Assembly (NCBI RefSeq): GCF_030316855.1
Contig: NZ_JASZYR010000001.1
Location: 1,390,640-1,454,639, forward strand
Length of the DNA stretch: 64,000 nt
Source: Variovorax sp. J22P240
GTDB lineage: Bacteria > Pseudomonadota > Gammaproteobacteria > Burkholderiales > Burkholderiaceae_C
Direction of reading: 5' to 3'
The translations under genes and the position numbers were made by a program. This document shows, one piece after another, positions 45,315 through 54,304 of this stretch; position 1 is the stretch's first letter; each line of letters begins with the position of its first letter. The notes beneath the pieces are model-generated. The model did no database searches and was not told where the DNA came from. It saw only the letters and a list, made by a program, of their open reading frames with translations.

Positions 45315-45944
45315 CCATGTTCTCCTTCTTAGTTTTGTCCGGACTGACGCCAGATATTTGAATGTTTTTGGGCGTAGCGCTGTGACAAAGGGTAAAGGGG
45401 AGCGTCAGGCGGCTTGATATGCAATGTTTTGACGCACTTAGCCGTGTCGGCGGTTGGCGATGGGACCCAGCCAGACCAGCCCAAGTGGGTCAGCAGGTCA
45501 TTGCCCACGAGACCGTCGTCGCTGCATACCGCTTGGGCACGAGCATAAAATAACGTGCTGCACCGGCCAGCAGGGCCGAACGTAACCACAGTCCGCCCGC
45601 CTTACTGATTACAGTCTCGTCGACCGCGCCGGCCATCACGTCCTCGGCGGAGACGGGTTCTCGAGATCGCTTTGGCGCGTTTGCGATTTGGTTTTAGGCG
45701 CGATTCTGCTTCCAGTACTCGCGAAGTAGGTTAGATTGAACTTGTGATGCCAAGGCATGTAACGCTTAACACGCGCAAACCCATCTAGATTAATATTACA
45801 ATACTCGTTAAGCGGTTTTTAGGGAGAAATTAAAGGAATTGAAATGGTCACGCAACCTCCCGCTCCCAAAGTCGATGCAATTCCAAAGGCCAAGAAGGAG
45901 CCGCTCACGCCCCTCCAACGCATCACAGATAACCTGAAGCGTGT
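45315..45944. other. AT-rich gap between TPR pseudogene and RHS gene
   Basis: No convincing gene. An A/T-rich patch near 45770-45840 could hold a promoter. Confidence 0.35.
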
Positions 45945-46696
45945 GGCTGTACCTTTGGAGTATCCGGATGTACTTCTCCTAGCACCCTTACGTGATTTGC
46001 AAGCTCTCTCATAAAGCTGCGCCGCTTTAGCGTATTCGCCTGTCGTGTAGTAAACGCTTGCGAGATTCAATGTTGCGGCATCCGCACGCCCGGGGCCGAG
46101 AGTCTTCTCGGAGATCGCGAGCGAGCGCTCCAAGTACTTCTCCGCACGCGCGTAGGCGCCCTTTACCATATAGAGTGCAGCGAGATTGTTGAGGGCCGCC
46201 GCCGTGTCCGGATGCTCGGGGCCTAACGCCTTCTCTGAATCGCGAGCGAGCGCTGCAAGAGCGGCTCTGCACGCGCGTAGTCGTCGCCTGTCGCGTAGTA
46301 AACGCTCGCGAGATTCGCACGCACGGCTGCGATACCCGGATGGTTAGGGCCGAGCGTCTTCTCGCGAATCGCGAGCACGCGACTGAAGAGCCACTCCGCG
46401 CGCGATAAGTCGCCTGTTTTCTGATAGAGCACGGCGAGATTGTTGAGGCTCTTCACCGTGTCCGGATGCTCGGCGCCTAGCGCCTTCTCTTGAATCGTGA
46501 GGAGTCGTTGCGCAAACGGGATCGCCTCCTGATAGCGCCCCGCGGAGTAGAGTTCTTGGACCTGTGAGATCAGTTTTGCAGTCGTGAGCTCCGATTGCGC
46601 ACAAACCGCTACGGGCAATGCGGCCAAGAGGACAAATGCCGCAACGGCGAACAGAGCCTGATACGGCGAGTGTGAAGAAAGGCTGACTGCCGGCAC
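45945..46696 (-). pseudogene. Exported TPR (kinesin-light-chain-like) protein, frameshifted
   Basis: Starts at 46696 with a signal peptide (ALFAVAAFVLLAALPVAVCAQ). TPR units of 42 residues follow with the AEHPDT/LNNLA/AEPLLQRSLAI pattern. One base is missing near 46235 (the frame ends ...SLAIQRRR), and the next units continue in another frame (YARAEKYLERSLAISEKTLG). A further shift near 46010 breaks the last unit (VLGEVHPDTP). Same strand as RHS and just upstream. Confidence 0.75.
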
Positions 46697-46880
46697 TCAT
46701 AACGTTCCCCAATTTGCCTGCCTAACGCCGTGACGAATCGCGCCGCTTTAGAGGCTGCTCTCGCGCGGCACCAACGGCCGGAACGGGTCGCGACCCTCCG
46801 CTTTGTAGCACGATGGCCGAAGACAGGTTCTGGCCAGAATGGTGAGCTTGAAACGCAGCGGCGAACGGCAGCATCGCACT

Positions 46881-48082
46881 TGCGGATTCAACCGGTCGAT
46901 GCAACGATTTGGCTGAACATCTCAGCCGGTGTGCGGAAGTTGAGGGTCTTCCTCGGTCGCTCGTTCAATTGTCTTGCAACGGCATTCAGCTTGGCCTGTG
47001 AATGGCTCGAGAGATCGATCCCTTTAGGGAAGTACTGCCTGAGCAAGCCGTTCGTGTTCTCGTTGGTACCGCGCTGCCAAGGATTGTGCGGGTCGCAGAA
47101 GTAGACCTGGATGTCGGTCGCCAGCGTGAAGCGCTTGTGAGCCGCCATCTCCTTGCCTCGATCCCAGGTCAGCGACTTGTACAGTTCCTGCGGCAGCTTG
47201 CGAGCGTTCTTGATCAGCGCATTGACGACGGTCGCGGTGTCGGTGCCCCCGAGTTTCACCAGCATCACGTAGCGTGTTTGACGCTCGACCAGGGTGGCAA
47301 TCTGACTGCTCGTGCCTCCGAACAGCAGGTCGCCTTCCCAATGACCTGGCACTGCCCGATCTTCCACCGTGGCCGGGCGCTCGCTGATGGACACCGTGTC
47401 GAGAATTCTTCCGGCGCGAACGGCGCATGACCCGAGTGCGCCGCAAGTGCTGCAGCAGTTCCTTCTTCAATGCGCCTCGAGCTTGGATGAAGAGGCTGCG
47501 ATAGATGGTCTCGTGTGACACCTGGAACTCCTCGTCGCCAGGATAACTATGCCTGAGCCACCCCGCGATCTGCTCGGGCGCCCACAGCGATTGGAGCTTG
47601 GCAGCCACGATGCGCGCCAAGACTCTGTTCCTTGCCAGTTTGCATCTCTTGGGACGGTGGCCGCGGTCCCACGCCGCCTGGTCGGCCTGAGCAGCCCGGT
47701 AGCCCTCGCGACCACCGTTGCGCTTGATCTCCCGACTAACAGTCGATGGCGCTCGCCCGAGGATGCTGGCGATCGCTCGAATTGAGAAGCCGGCCACGAC
47801 GGCACGTGAGATCTCCTCGCGCTCGGCCAAGGAAAGTGCCAAGGGGGCCGGCACCGCTTTGGCGGTGGTATTCCGCCTGTTCGGGACAGAATCCCTTCGA
47901 CCGACGAATGCGATCGATCGAACAGCTGGGCTATCTGTTGAAGGCTGTCGCCTGCTTTCCAGCGCTCCCACATCAGGGCCTTCTGGCTGTCCGTGTAGTA
48001 GGTCCGCGTTCGATACTTCATCTGCAACATCCTTCTGCCTACGGCAGTTTTCAGTGTGTTGCATCGACCGGTTGAATCCGCA
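46881..48082 (-). mobile_element. IS30-family element with perfect 25-bp inverted repeats
   Basis: The ends at 46881-46905 and 48058-48082 are exact reverse complements over 25 bp (core ATTCAACCGGTCGATGCAAC on the left). Length 1202 bp fits a simple IS30 element. It separates the TPR/RHS block from the sigma-54 cluster. Confidence 0.9.
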
Positions 48083-48102
48083 CCCACGAGGCGATTACGC
48101 TT
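46888..48102 (-). pseudogene. IS30-family transposase, two frameshifts
   Basis: Three frames join to one transposase: MKYRTRTYYTDSQKALMWER to SRTGGI, then LAEREEISRAVVAGFSIRAI (HTH) to RRSRRKNS, then VSISERPATVEDRAVPGHWE to the end. DDE parts are in the last frame: GHWEGDLLFG (Asp), LTWDRGKEMA (Asp), TNENTNGLLRQYFPKG (Glu). The breaks are near 47840 in a C-run and near 47410 with a small deletion. The ends are intact, so it could still move if a related transposase is present. Confidence 0.85.
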
Positions 48103-48214
48103 CTTGAACAATATGCAATCGAGGCGGTTCGTGGATTACCAGTCGGTCTGTGTGATATTTCGAGGTTGGCAGATCTCGATAGTGCCTCACACCGTGGCGC
48201 GCATTCCCGTACCG

Positions 48215-50362
48215 CTACGGGTCCGCCAGCGCCCGGTAGGCGAGTGGCGGTTTGCCGAAGACTGCCTGGCCCAGGTGAATGGCGCGCGCCATGTGCAGGA
48301 CAGCCGTACGTCGGGGATTCTTCGGGTCCCGCGTGATGCCGCCGGCTCGCGGGATGTCGGCGCCACGACTCAGTTCCTTGAAGAACTTGAAGGCGCTGCC
48401 GATGCCGGCGTTGAACATGTATCGCTGCAGCGTGAAACGCTTCTCCGGAGGCAGGTCGTAGATGCTGTTCAACAGGTATGGGTGCTCCTTCCTGTTGTTC
48501 TCGATGATCCGCTGCATCATCAGTTCCTGCCCTTTCATGTACATGGCCAGAGCGGCCACTGCCTTGGTCGCATCGAGTACGCCTCTGGGCTTGCTGGCGC
48601 CACCGGCCTTCTCGGTCGAGGTGTCCCATGACTCCCCCGTCGCGCGGATGTCGGAGTATCGAAAGCCGAGAGCCGGCGCCGCGGCGATTGCCGCCTTGAT
48701 GTATCTTGCCGTGGCGGGATCGAACCAGTCGTCCAGTCCAAGCACCTCCGAGGCCACAACACCGGACGTTTTCGACCAGGTGGATCGTCCACTCTCGGCC
48801 ACGAGGTTCGCCGCCAAGAAGCCGGGATCCATGCCGGTGGCCCTTGCCACTTCGCTTACTCGTCGGTGCAGCAACGTTCCGGGTGCGAACGTCGCGTCGT
48901 GGTCCTTGTAGCCGAGCACCTCCACCTTGCTCTGCATGCCGGCCTTGGACGCTGGAGCCCCGGTCATCGGGACATACTCTGTGCCGTCCATCAACCCTTT
49001 GAGCTTGGCCAGGTCAGGCCACTGCGGGAAGAACGCTTCTTGCTCCGCGCCGCCTGCGCGCGGCGCGCTGCGGTCCAGACCGCGCACGGCCTCCCCCCAG
49101 AACTGTTCGACAATCCGGCAATGGCTCTTGCCACCCCGCCGATCGGCGAAGTTGCGCATGTAGGAGAGAGCGTGCGCGGCCGACTGCATGGTGGCGTCAC
49201 GGCGGAAATGTATGAAGCGGCGCGTCGCGTCCTCGAGCAGCCACTTGCGCCACCCGGCGGTGCCGAAATACAGGCACTCGAAGCCCCAGCATTGCTGAAC
49301 CAGCGAGCCGACGCGATTGGAGGCGCCAAGGATCGCTTGCATCGGCTTTCCGCCAGCCGAGTGGCCGGCCAGCACGATGCGCGCCACACGCGCGCTTCGG
49401 ATGATGGCGCCGCTGTTCCGCAGGTCGTCCATCGCCGCATCGACCAGCCGATCCAGCTGGCCTGCGTCTTGGAAGTTGCCCATCACGGCGTTGCCGCTGT
49501 CCCGCCGACCGAAAATCGGCGCCAGCGTGGGCGCGACGAGGACGAGCGCACGACCGCTCTTCTCCACCTCGTTACGCAGGCAGCGGAAGTACGGCGTGCC
49601 CCAGTAATAGGCCATCCCGTCTTTCAGGAAAGACGCTGGATCCGTCCTACACGCGGAAATGATATGGCCGTGGAAGTAAACCACGAGGTCCAGCGCGTTG
49701 GCGTCCTTCGCCGCCCTCGGCACATAAAGGCCGGCGCTCGAAGGCCAACGCGCTCCCCAGGAGAGAGGGAGCAGCCGCGATACTCCCGCCGCCGGCGCGC
49801 GTGCAGGCGCTTCCTCCATTTCGGCGGAAGCGATGCTGATCGCCGGCGGGTTGTATTCCCAGTGCCATGGTTCGGCCTCGTACGGATAAAAGCCGAAGCG
49901 CACCGCGTTCTGGCGCAACCAGCGCCACGCCGGCGTCTTGCGCATGTTCATCGCATTGCCGCTGGAGATTCGATGACCCAGGTACACATCGACGGCCCGG
50001 CCACTGTGGTGCGCGCTGCCGCCGGGCTTCGCGACCCATTTGCGCGCTGCCTGCTCGCTGCCGTAGCGCCTGACGGCAGCGGCGAACAGGCCACGCTGGC
50101 GCGCAGTAGACCGGTAGCCGGAAATGGGCTGCAGCAGCGGGGCGGCGATGCCGGCCGCGCGCGCTGCCGCGATCATCGCCTGCAATGCCGCTGCAGCGGC
50201 GCGATGCAGCGGCACTTTCCGCTTGCCGTAGCCGGTGAGATGGACGAGTTCATGTGGGGATGGGTCCCTCTTGTTCGTGATGCGGCCACCGCCCGGGACC
50301 TCGATGGCGCCCGGAGCAAAGCCTTGCCCGCCCGAAGCCCGTTCGTGCAGCTGCGCGTTCAT
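48215..50362 (-). CDS. Three-part hydrolase: M15 peptidase, GHSAG alpha/beta hydrolase, lysozyme-like C-terminus
   Basis: 715 residues from ATG 50362, which has GGAGG eight bases upstream. Residues about 50-172 are an M15B/VanY-type D,D-carboxypeptidase: SAHHSGRAVD gives zinc ligands H118 and D125, and EPWHWEY gives the catalytic E164 and H167. Residues about 220-400 look like an alpha/beta hydrolase (LVVYFHG oxyanion region, S335 in LAGHSAGG). The C-terminal about 200 residues (ATGMDPGFLAANLVAESG...) resemble a lysozyme-like domain with a possible catalytic Glu in VAESG. No signal peptide is seen, so export must use another route or a lysis step. Last gene of the sigma-54 operon. Confidence 0.75.
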   Translation of the reverse strand: MNAQLHERASGGQGFAPGAIEVPGGGRITNKRDPSPHELVHLTGYGKRKVPLHRAAAAALQAMIAAARAAGIAAPLLQPISGYRSTARQRGLFAAAVRRYGSEQAARKWVAKPGGSAHHSGRAVDVYLGHRISSGNAMNMRKTPAWRWLRQNAVRFGFYPYEAEPWHWEYNPPAISIASAEMEEAPARAPAAGVSRLLPLSWGARWPSSAGLYVPRAAKDANALDLVVYFHGHIISACRTDPASFLKDGMAYYWGTPYFRCLRNEVEKSGRALVLVAPTLAPIFGRRDSGNAVMGNFQDAGQLDRLVDAAMDDLRNSGAIIRSARVARIVLAGHSAGGKPMQAILGASNRVGSLVQQCWGFECLYFGTAGWRKWLLEDATRRFIHFRRDATMQSAAHALSYMRNFADRRGGKSHCRIVEQFWGEAVRGLDRSAPRAGGAEQEAFFPQWPDLAKLKGLMDGTEYVPMTGAPASKAGMQSKVEVLGYKDHDATFAPGTLLHRRVSEVARATGMDPGFLAANLVAESGRSTWSKTSGVVASEVLGLDDWFDPATARYIKAAIAAAPALGFRYSDIRATGESWDTSTEKAGGASKPRGVLDATKAVAALAMYMKGQELMMQRIIENNRKEHPYLLNSIYDLPPEKRFTLQRYMFNAGIGSAFKFFKELSRGADIPRAGGITRDPKNPRRTAVLHMARAIHLGQAVFGKPPLAYRALADP

Positions 50363-50388
50363 GTGCTGTCCTCCGGCCCAGGTTCTCT

Positions 50389-52119
50389 TCAGCTCTTGGC
50401 AGTCACCAAAGGGCGTGGCCATTCATCGCGCAGCGGCGAAACCGCCGGCGGCGCATAGCGGCCGGCCAGCAGCTTCGAAGGCGGCGCGGCGAGTTCGGCC
50501 GCGCTGACGTTGTCACTGCGCAGGTCGAGGCCGGTGACCGCCCCGAGCGAGCCGGCATATTTCTGGATGGCATCCTCAAGCAGGAGAAGGAACGCCTTGA
50601 GGGCGTTGTCGCCCACCGCCGCCAGCCCGCCGGGAGTGAGTTGCAGGAGCCGAGTGGCCACCAGGATCGCCTCGCCGTTCTCCGCGAGCGTGTGATACTC
50701 CGCGCTCGAGACGGAACGCAGGCGGTAGCGATCCGACACCGCATCGAGGATCACCTGCCAGGGCTGCATCGAATCCGCCACCCCGGGTCGCGGGGTCAGC
50801 GCCGCCCGCCATTCGTCGTACAAGGTCAGGAACGGAAGCGTCGTGGAGCCGCCCAGCAACAGCTTGACGTACTCGGCCTGCACGCGGAACTCCATTGGCT
50901 TGACCATCCGCAGGTTCTCGTTGCCCTGATCGAGTACCCGCGCCAGTCCCTCAAAGGCCTGGCGCGCTGCCGTGACGTCCGCGACGATCATCAGGTTGCG
51001 AGTTTCCTTGTAGAAGCGCAGGGCGCCCCGCAGGGCCTGGTTGAACGCATTCGGGAAATCCTTCATGACGTCCACATTGAGCATCGGGGCCGCTCGGCCG
51101 GCGATGTGCAGCGAGTACCCGTACAGGGCGGCGTATTGCGCCGCGCGCTCGCCTACAGGTGCCAGTTGCCCTTGCCGCCAGATCCGGGCGAACTGCGCCA
51201 TCGCGCGGCTGGCAAGAGACAGCTGCGACACCCGCACGCCGGCCAGAGGCGCAGTCGTCGGCACGACGCCGTTCTGCAGCCGGTCCGTCAGCCGCTCGGC
51301 CGCCCAGAACAAGCCCGCCTCGTCAAGCCAGTACACGTAGATCAACGAGCCGAACTGAAGGAGCGGATCGGCACCGGTGGACCGAGCTCGCGTGACGGAT
51401 TCGCGCAGCAGCGTGCCCAGTGCGTCCCAGTCAGCCGTGTCCGCTGTCTTGGGCACGATTGCAGTTGCGGGGCCGAGGTTGTTGACCAGCCCCTCCACCG
51501 CGATCCGCACCATGTGCTCGAACACGTAGGTATCGTGCGCGAGCTTGTCGATCAGCTCAATCACGTCGTCTCGGGTGCTGTAGAAATCCAGCTGCTTGTG
51601 AAGGGCTCGCAGTAAGCCGTTCTTCTTCGCCGCCTCGGGAGGCACGCGTTGCGCTTCGGGAAGCGAGGACTTGGAGGGATCGTCGATGATGTCGCGGATG
51701 GCTTTCACGAGATCCTGCACCGGGTCGCTCGTCGACCCCCGAGCCTTCCTCGTTTCGTGCTGCACCCCCTGCAGCACCGCGCGGAAATCGGCGCGCTCGT
51801 TGATTGTTGCTGCGAGGGAAGCCGCCGGCGCGTTCGAGAACGCAGCATTGGCGTAGTCGAGCGCGAAGCCGCTCAACTGGTCGCCGGTCTCGTGCAGGAG
51901 ATCGAGGATCGAAGCTGCCGCGCGCCGGTCGAAACTGGATGCGCCCGCCCTGGGCGACTTCCCCAGCGGCTCCAGGGCGGCGTCCACCTGCGACAGCGGC
52001 CGCGTGCCGATGATGGACCGGGCCTTGGGCAAGGAATCCGGATCCGAGCCCCACCACTCCTGGAGCTTCCGGGGTGCCTGGGCGATGCCGGCGCGTAAGA
52101 AAGCACGGAAATCAGACAT
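50389..52119 (-). CDS. 576-residue protein of unknown function in the sigma-54 cluster
   Basis: MSDFRAFLRAGIAQAPRKLQ start with GGAGG nine bases before the ATG, inside the end of the upstream gene (8-nt overlap). Mostly helical, no signal peptide, no membrane segment, no motif recognised. Pairs of helices with conserved-looking Trp and Tyr (YVYWLDEAGLFWAAERLTD) suggest an all-alpha scaffold. Position between the metallopeptidase and the three-part hydrolase suggests it is a structural or chaperone partner; this is inference. Confidence 0.7.
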   Translation of the reverse strand: MSDFRAFLRAGIAQAPRKLQEWWGSDPDSLPKARSIIGTRPLSQVDAALEPLGKSPRAGASSFDRRAAASILDLLHETGDQLSGFALDYANAAFSNAPAASLAATINERADFRAVLQGVQHETRKARGSTSDPVQDLVKAIRDIIDDPSKSSLPEAQRVPPEAAKKNGLLRALHKQLDFYSTRDDVIELIDKLAHDTYVFEHMVRIAVEGLVNNLGPATAIVPKTADTADWDALGTLLRESVTRARSTGADPLLQFGSLIYVYWLDEAGLFWAAERLTDRLQNGVVPTTAPLAGVRVSQLSLASRAMAQFARIWRQGQLAPVGERAAQYAALYGYSLHIAGRAAPMLNVDVMKDFPNAFNQALRGALRFYKETRNLMIVADVTAARQAFEGLARVLDQGNENLRMVKPMEFRVQAEYVKLLLGGSTTLPFLTLYDEWRAALTPRPGVADSMQPWQVILDAVSDRYRLRSVSSAEYHTLAENGEAILVATRLLQLTPGGLAAVGDNALKAFLLLLEDAIQKYAGSLGAVTGLDLRSDNVSAAELAAPPSKLLAGRYAPPAVSPLRDEWPRPLVTAKS

Positions 52120-53374
52120 GATCTATTACCTCCAGGGAAGATGGGCCCGCGTAGTGCCTTTCAGCCAGGCCGGTGAGCCAGTCGGCGACGTCGCGATGGA
52201 AGCGCCGCACCTCGATGGCCCCGGTGAGCCGGCCGAAGCTCAGAGCCGCCAAGCCCAGCAGGGGCCGCTGCGCCGCGAGCGACACCCGGTCCGCATTGCG
52301 CAGAAGATCGAGCGCGAACCGCGGCGCCAGCGCTTCGACCTCGCAGGCATCGGCCAGCGAACGACGATGCAAGCCTGCAAAGCGGTGGGTCGCGAGGGCG
52401 CGAGCCACGTCCGTCGTCGCGCCATCCAGGTAGGGCACGGACCGCTCGCCGACACCGGTGGATGCGGGAGGCGCGACGCGCGTGCGCGCCGCGAGCACGC
52501 GCAGCACGGGGTGCGGATGCCAGCATTGGGCCAGGGCCAGAGCGAATCGGTTCCGGATGTGTCCCGGCGGATGCGGATCGTTCCTGATGATGTGGAACAG
52601 CCATGCCTGCGGAAGGCTCAGGAGGCGTTGCAGTCCGTCGACTCCGGGGGCTCCCCCGCTGAGCCCGATGTTCCAGCAGTCGGCCATCAGTTCGAGCGCC
52701 CAGGTGCCCCACAGGCGGGCCGAGGGCCTCTGCCCCAGGGCCCGCAGGGCGGCTGCTTCGATCACGTCGCGCGCCTCTTCGAGCAGGTTCAGGTCCGCGG
52801 AGAGTTGATGGCCCACTTCGTGCAGCGAGGAGCTCAGGCGCGCCGGCAAGGACTCGGGACTGACACGTACCAGCGCGATCGGCAGGACGATGCCCCCGGG
52901 CAAGCGTGTGCGCGCGCGATTGATCGCGCCGCCCCGTGAGCCCGAGTCCAGGTACGACACGGCAATGGGTGCGGCATAGCCCGGCACCGGCCGCTTCAGG
53001 GCGTCGGCGATCAGCACGTCCGTCCCCGCCAGCAACATCGCGACACGGGCATCGGCGCGCGTGGCGATGGCATCCGTGTAGAGGTCGATCGTTTTGAAGA
53101 GGGCGTCGGCCTGCAATTGCAGGGACACGATGCGGCGCTCCAGGATGGCCAGCGGTGCTTCCGGCGCGCGCAGTGCGGTCCGCAGATCGCGCGCAGCGCC
53201 CAGCAGTCGCGCCACGACGTCGCGCGCGCCGGCTTCCAGCGCCGCAAGCGCGTGCCGCGATGCACTGCCTGCCCCGACGCACGGCAGTGTGGCGGACGGC
53301 CAGCGTACTGCATCCAGGCGGGATTCGAGGTCCACGATGCGCTCGTGTATCCATGCGCGCGTGAGATTGGACAA
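52112..53374 (-). CDS. HExxH zincin-like metallopeptidase
   Basis: 420 residues from a TTG start at 53374, one base after the stop of the upstream gene; no ATG fits. The zinc motif HEVGH (H185, E186, H189) lies in LSSSLHEVGHQLSADLN, and WALELMADCWN about 40 residues later gives the likely third ligand (E228 or D232). This fits a gluzincin-type fold. The N-terminal 170 residues are helical with no motif. No signal peptide. Target unknown; may process the acidic protein or be an effector. Confidence 0.7.
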   Translation of the reverse strand: MSNLTRAWIHERIVDLESRLDAVRWPSATLPCVGAGSASRHALAALEAGARDVVARLLGAARDLRTALRAPEAPLAILERRIVSLQLQADALFKTIDLYTDAIATRADARVAMLLAGTDVLIADALKRPVPGYAAPIAVSYLDSGSRGGAINRARTRLPGGIVLPIALVRVSPESLPARLSSSLHEVGHQLSADLNLLEEARDVIEAAALRALGQRPSARLWGTWALELMADCWNIGLSGGAPGVDGLQRLLSLPQAWLFHIIRNDPHPPGHIRNRFALALAQCWHPHPVLRVLAARTRVAPPASTGVGERSVPYLDGATTDVARALATHRFAGLHRRSLADACEVEALAPRFALDLLRNADRVSLAAQRPLLGLAALSFGRLTGAIEVRRFHRDVADWLTGLAERHYAGPSSLEVIDHV

Positions 53375-53375
53375 A

Positions 53376-54119
53376 TCAAAGGCCCAGCACGATGATCTTG
53401 CGGCCGCGCCTCACCCACCGGCCGCTCTGCGCTTCCGCCCCGGAATGCTTCCTGCGAGCCAGTGCGCGGCGCACGCCGGCCGGCAGGTTGTCCTGCATGG
53501 CTCCGACGAACGCGTCGCGCGCAGCGGACACCGGTTCCGCGCCGGACCTCGGGTCCTGCACGGCCCGGTCGACGGCGTCGGTGACCGTGCTCACCAACTT
53601 GCGGGAGAGGTCCACCCTAGCCTCGTCGTCCGAAGCGTCCTCCATCTGGCCCCCAAGCAGTTGCCCGAGGCGTCGGCCGGCCATTCCGCCCAGGAGAGTC
53701 CCGGCGCCGGGCACGGCGCTGCCCAGCGCGCTGCCCAGAAGGGGCATCGCTCTCTTGAGCAGATCGCCCGCCGGCCCTCTCAGGATCGGCAGGAGCCTGG
53801 GAAGGACCGCGCGACGCATTTTCTTGAACTTCCGCGTCACCGAGCTCATGAGCTTGCCCAAGAACTCCTCCATCTCCGCGTCGTCGCTCACGGTCATCAG
53901 CTCGTACGCCAGTGCGTCCCCCGAGCCGTACCCGTAGACCTCCTCGTCGTCCAGCGCCTCGCCGGACTGGAAGTTCTCGTCGGCCGGTACGTTCTCGTCG
54001 CCTTCGAGTTCGCCGAGCGCGGCGAGTTCTTCCTCGTCTCCGGTTTCCATGTCCGATTCGTCGGACTCGAGCTCACCGGCATTTAGCAAGGCTTCCAATT
54101 CGAGCTGCGGGTGTGTCAT
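53376..54119 (-). CDS. Acidic-N-terminus protein with hydrophobic Gly/Leu core, first gene of the sigma-54 operon
   Basis: 247 residues. Residues 1-70 are strongly acidic (LESDESDMETGDEEELAALG); about 88-160 are basic then hydrophobic (VTRKFKKMRRAVLPRLLPIL and PGAGTLLGGMAGRRLGQLLG), which could insert in a membrane; the C-terminal end is basic. No family recognised. It starts 45 nt after the sigma-54 -12 box, with AAGAGG upstream. Charge layout fits a secreted cargo or pore-forming partner but does not prove it. Confidence 0.7.
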   Translation of the reverse strand: MTHPQLELEALLNAGELESDESDMETGDEEELAALGELEGDENVPADENFQSGEALDDEEVYGYGSGDALAYELMTVSDDAEMEEFLGKLMSSVTRKFKKMRRAVLPRLLPILRGPAGDLLKRAMPLLGSALGSAVPGAGTLLGGMAGRRLGQLLGGQMEDASDDEARVDLSRKLVSTVTDAVDRAVQDPRSGAEPVSAARDAFVGAMQDNLPAGVRRALARRKHSGAEAQSGRWVRRGRKIIVLGL

Positions 54120-54163
54120 ACGCGCCTCTTTGGTCAGGGCGAGGATTCGCCGTTGCCGTACAA

Positions 54164-54179
54164 CGCAACCGCCATGCCA
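54164..54179 (-). promoter_or_regulatory. Sigma-54 promoter of the hydrolase cluster
   Basis: On the minus strand TGGCATGGCGGTTGCG has TGGCA at -24, TTGC at -12 and exact spacing; only the outer base of each box deviates. The predicted start is near 54152, 33 nt before the ATG. Confidence 0.75.
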
Positions 54180-54259
54180 AGAGCGGCAACGCCAGCATCG
54201 AGCGTTGCGACCAATGAAATCAAGCACTTGCTGTAATCCGATCTGCCCGCGAACCCTTC

Positions 54260-54292
54260 GGCGTGCAAGGACGTGCAAACCGGCTGCACGCC
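54260..54292. promoter_or_regulatory. Candidate upstream activator palindrome
   Basis: GGCGTGCA (54260-54267) and TGCACGCC (54285-54292) form an 8-bp inverted repeat with a 17-bp spacer; a third ACGTGCA is inside. It lies about 80-115 nt upstream of the sigma-54 promoter and just past the activator gene's stop, where that activator would be expected to bind. Confidence 0.5.
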
Positions 54293-54304
54293 ACTGCATG
54301 CCGG

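Noticed and set aside
45329..45589. Small minus-strand frame between TPR and RHS
   Set aside because: No start signal, no family, and the adjacent DNA is decayed.
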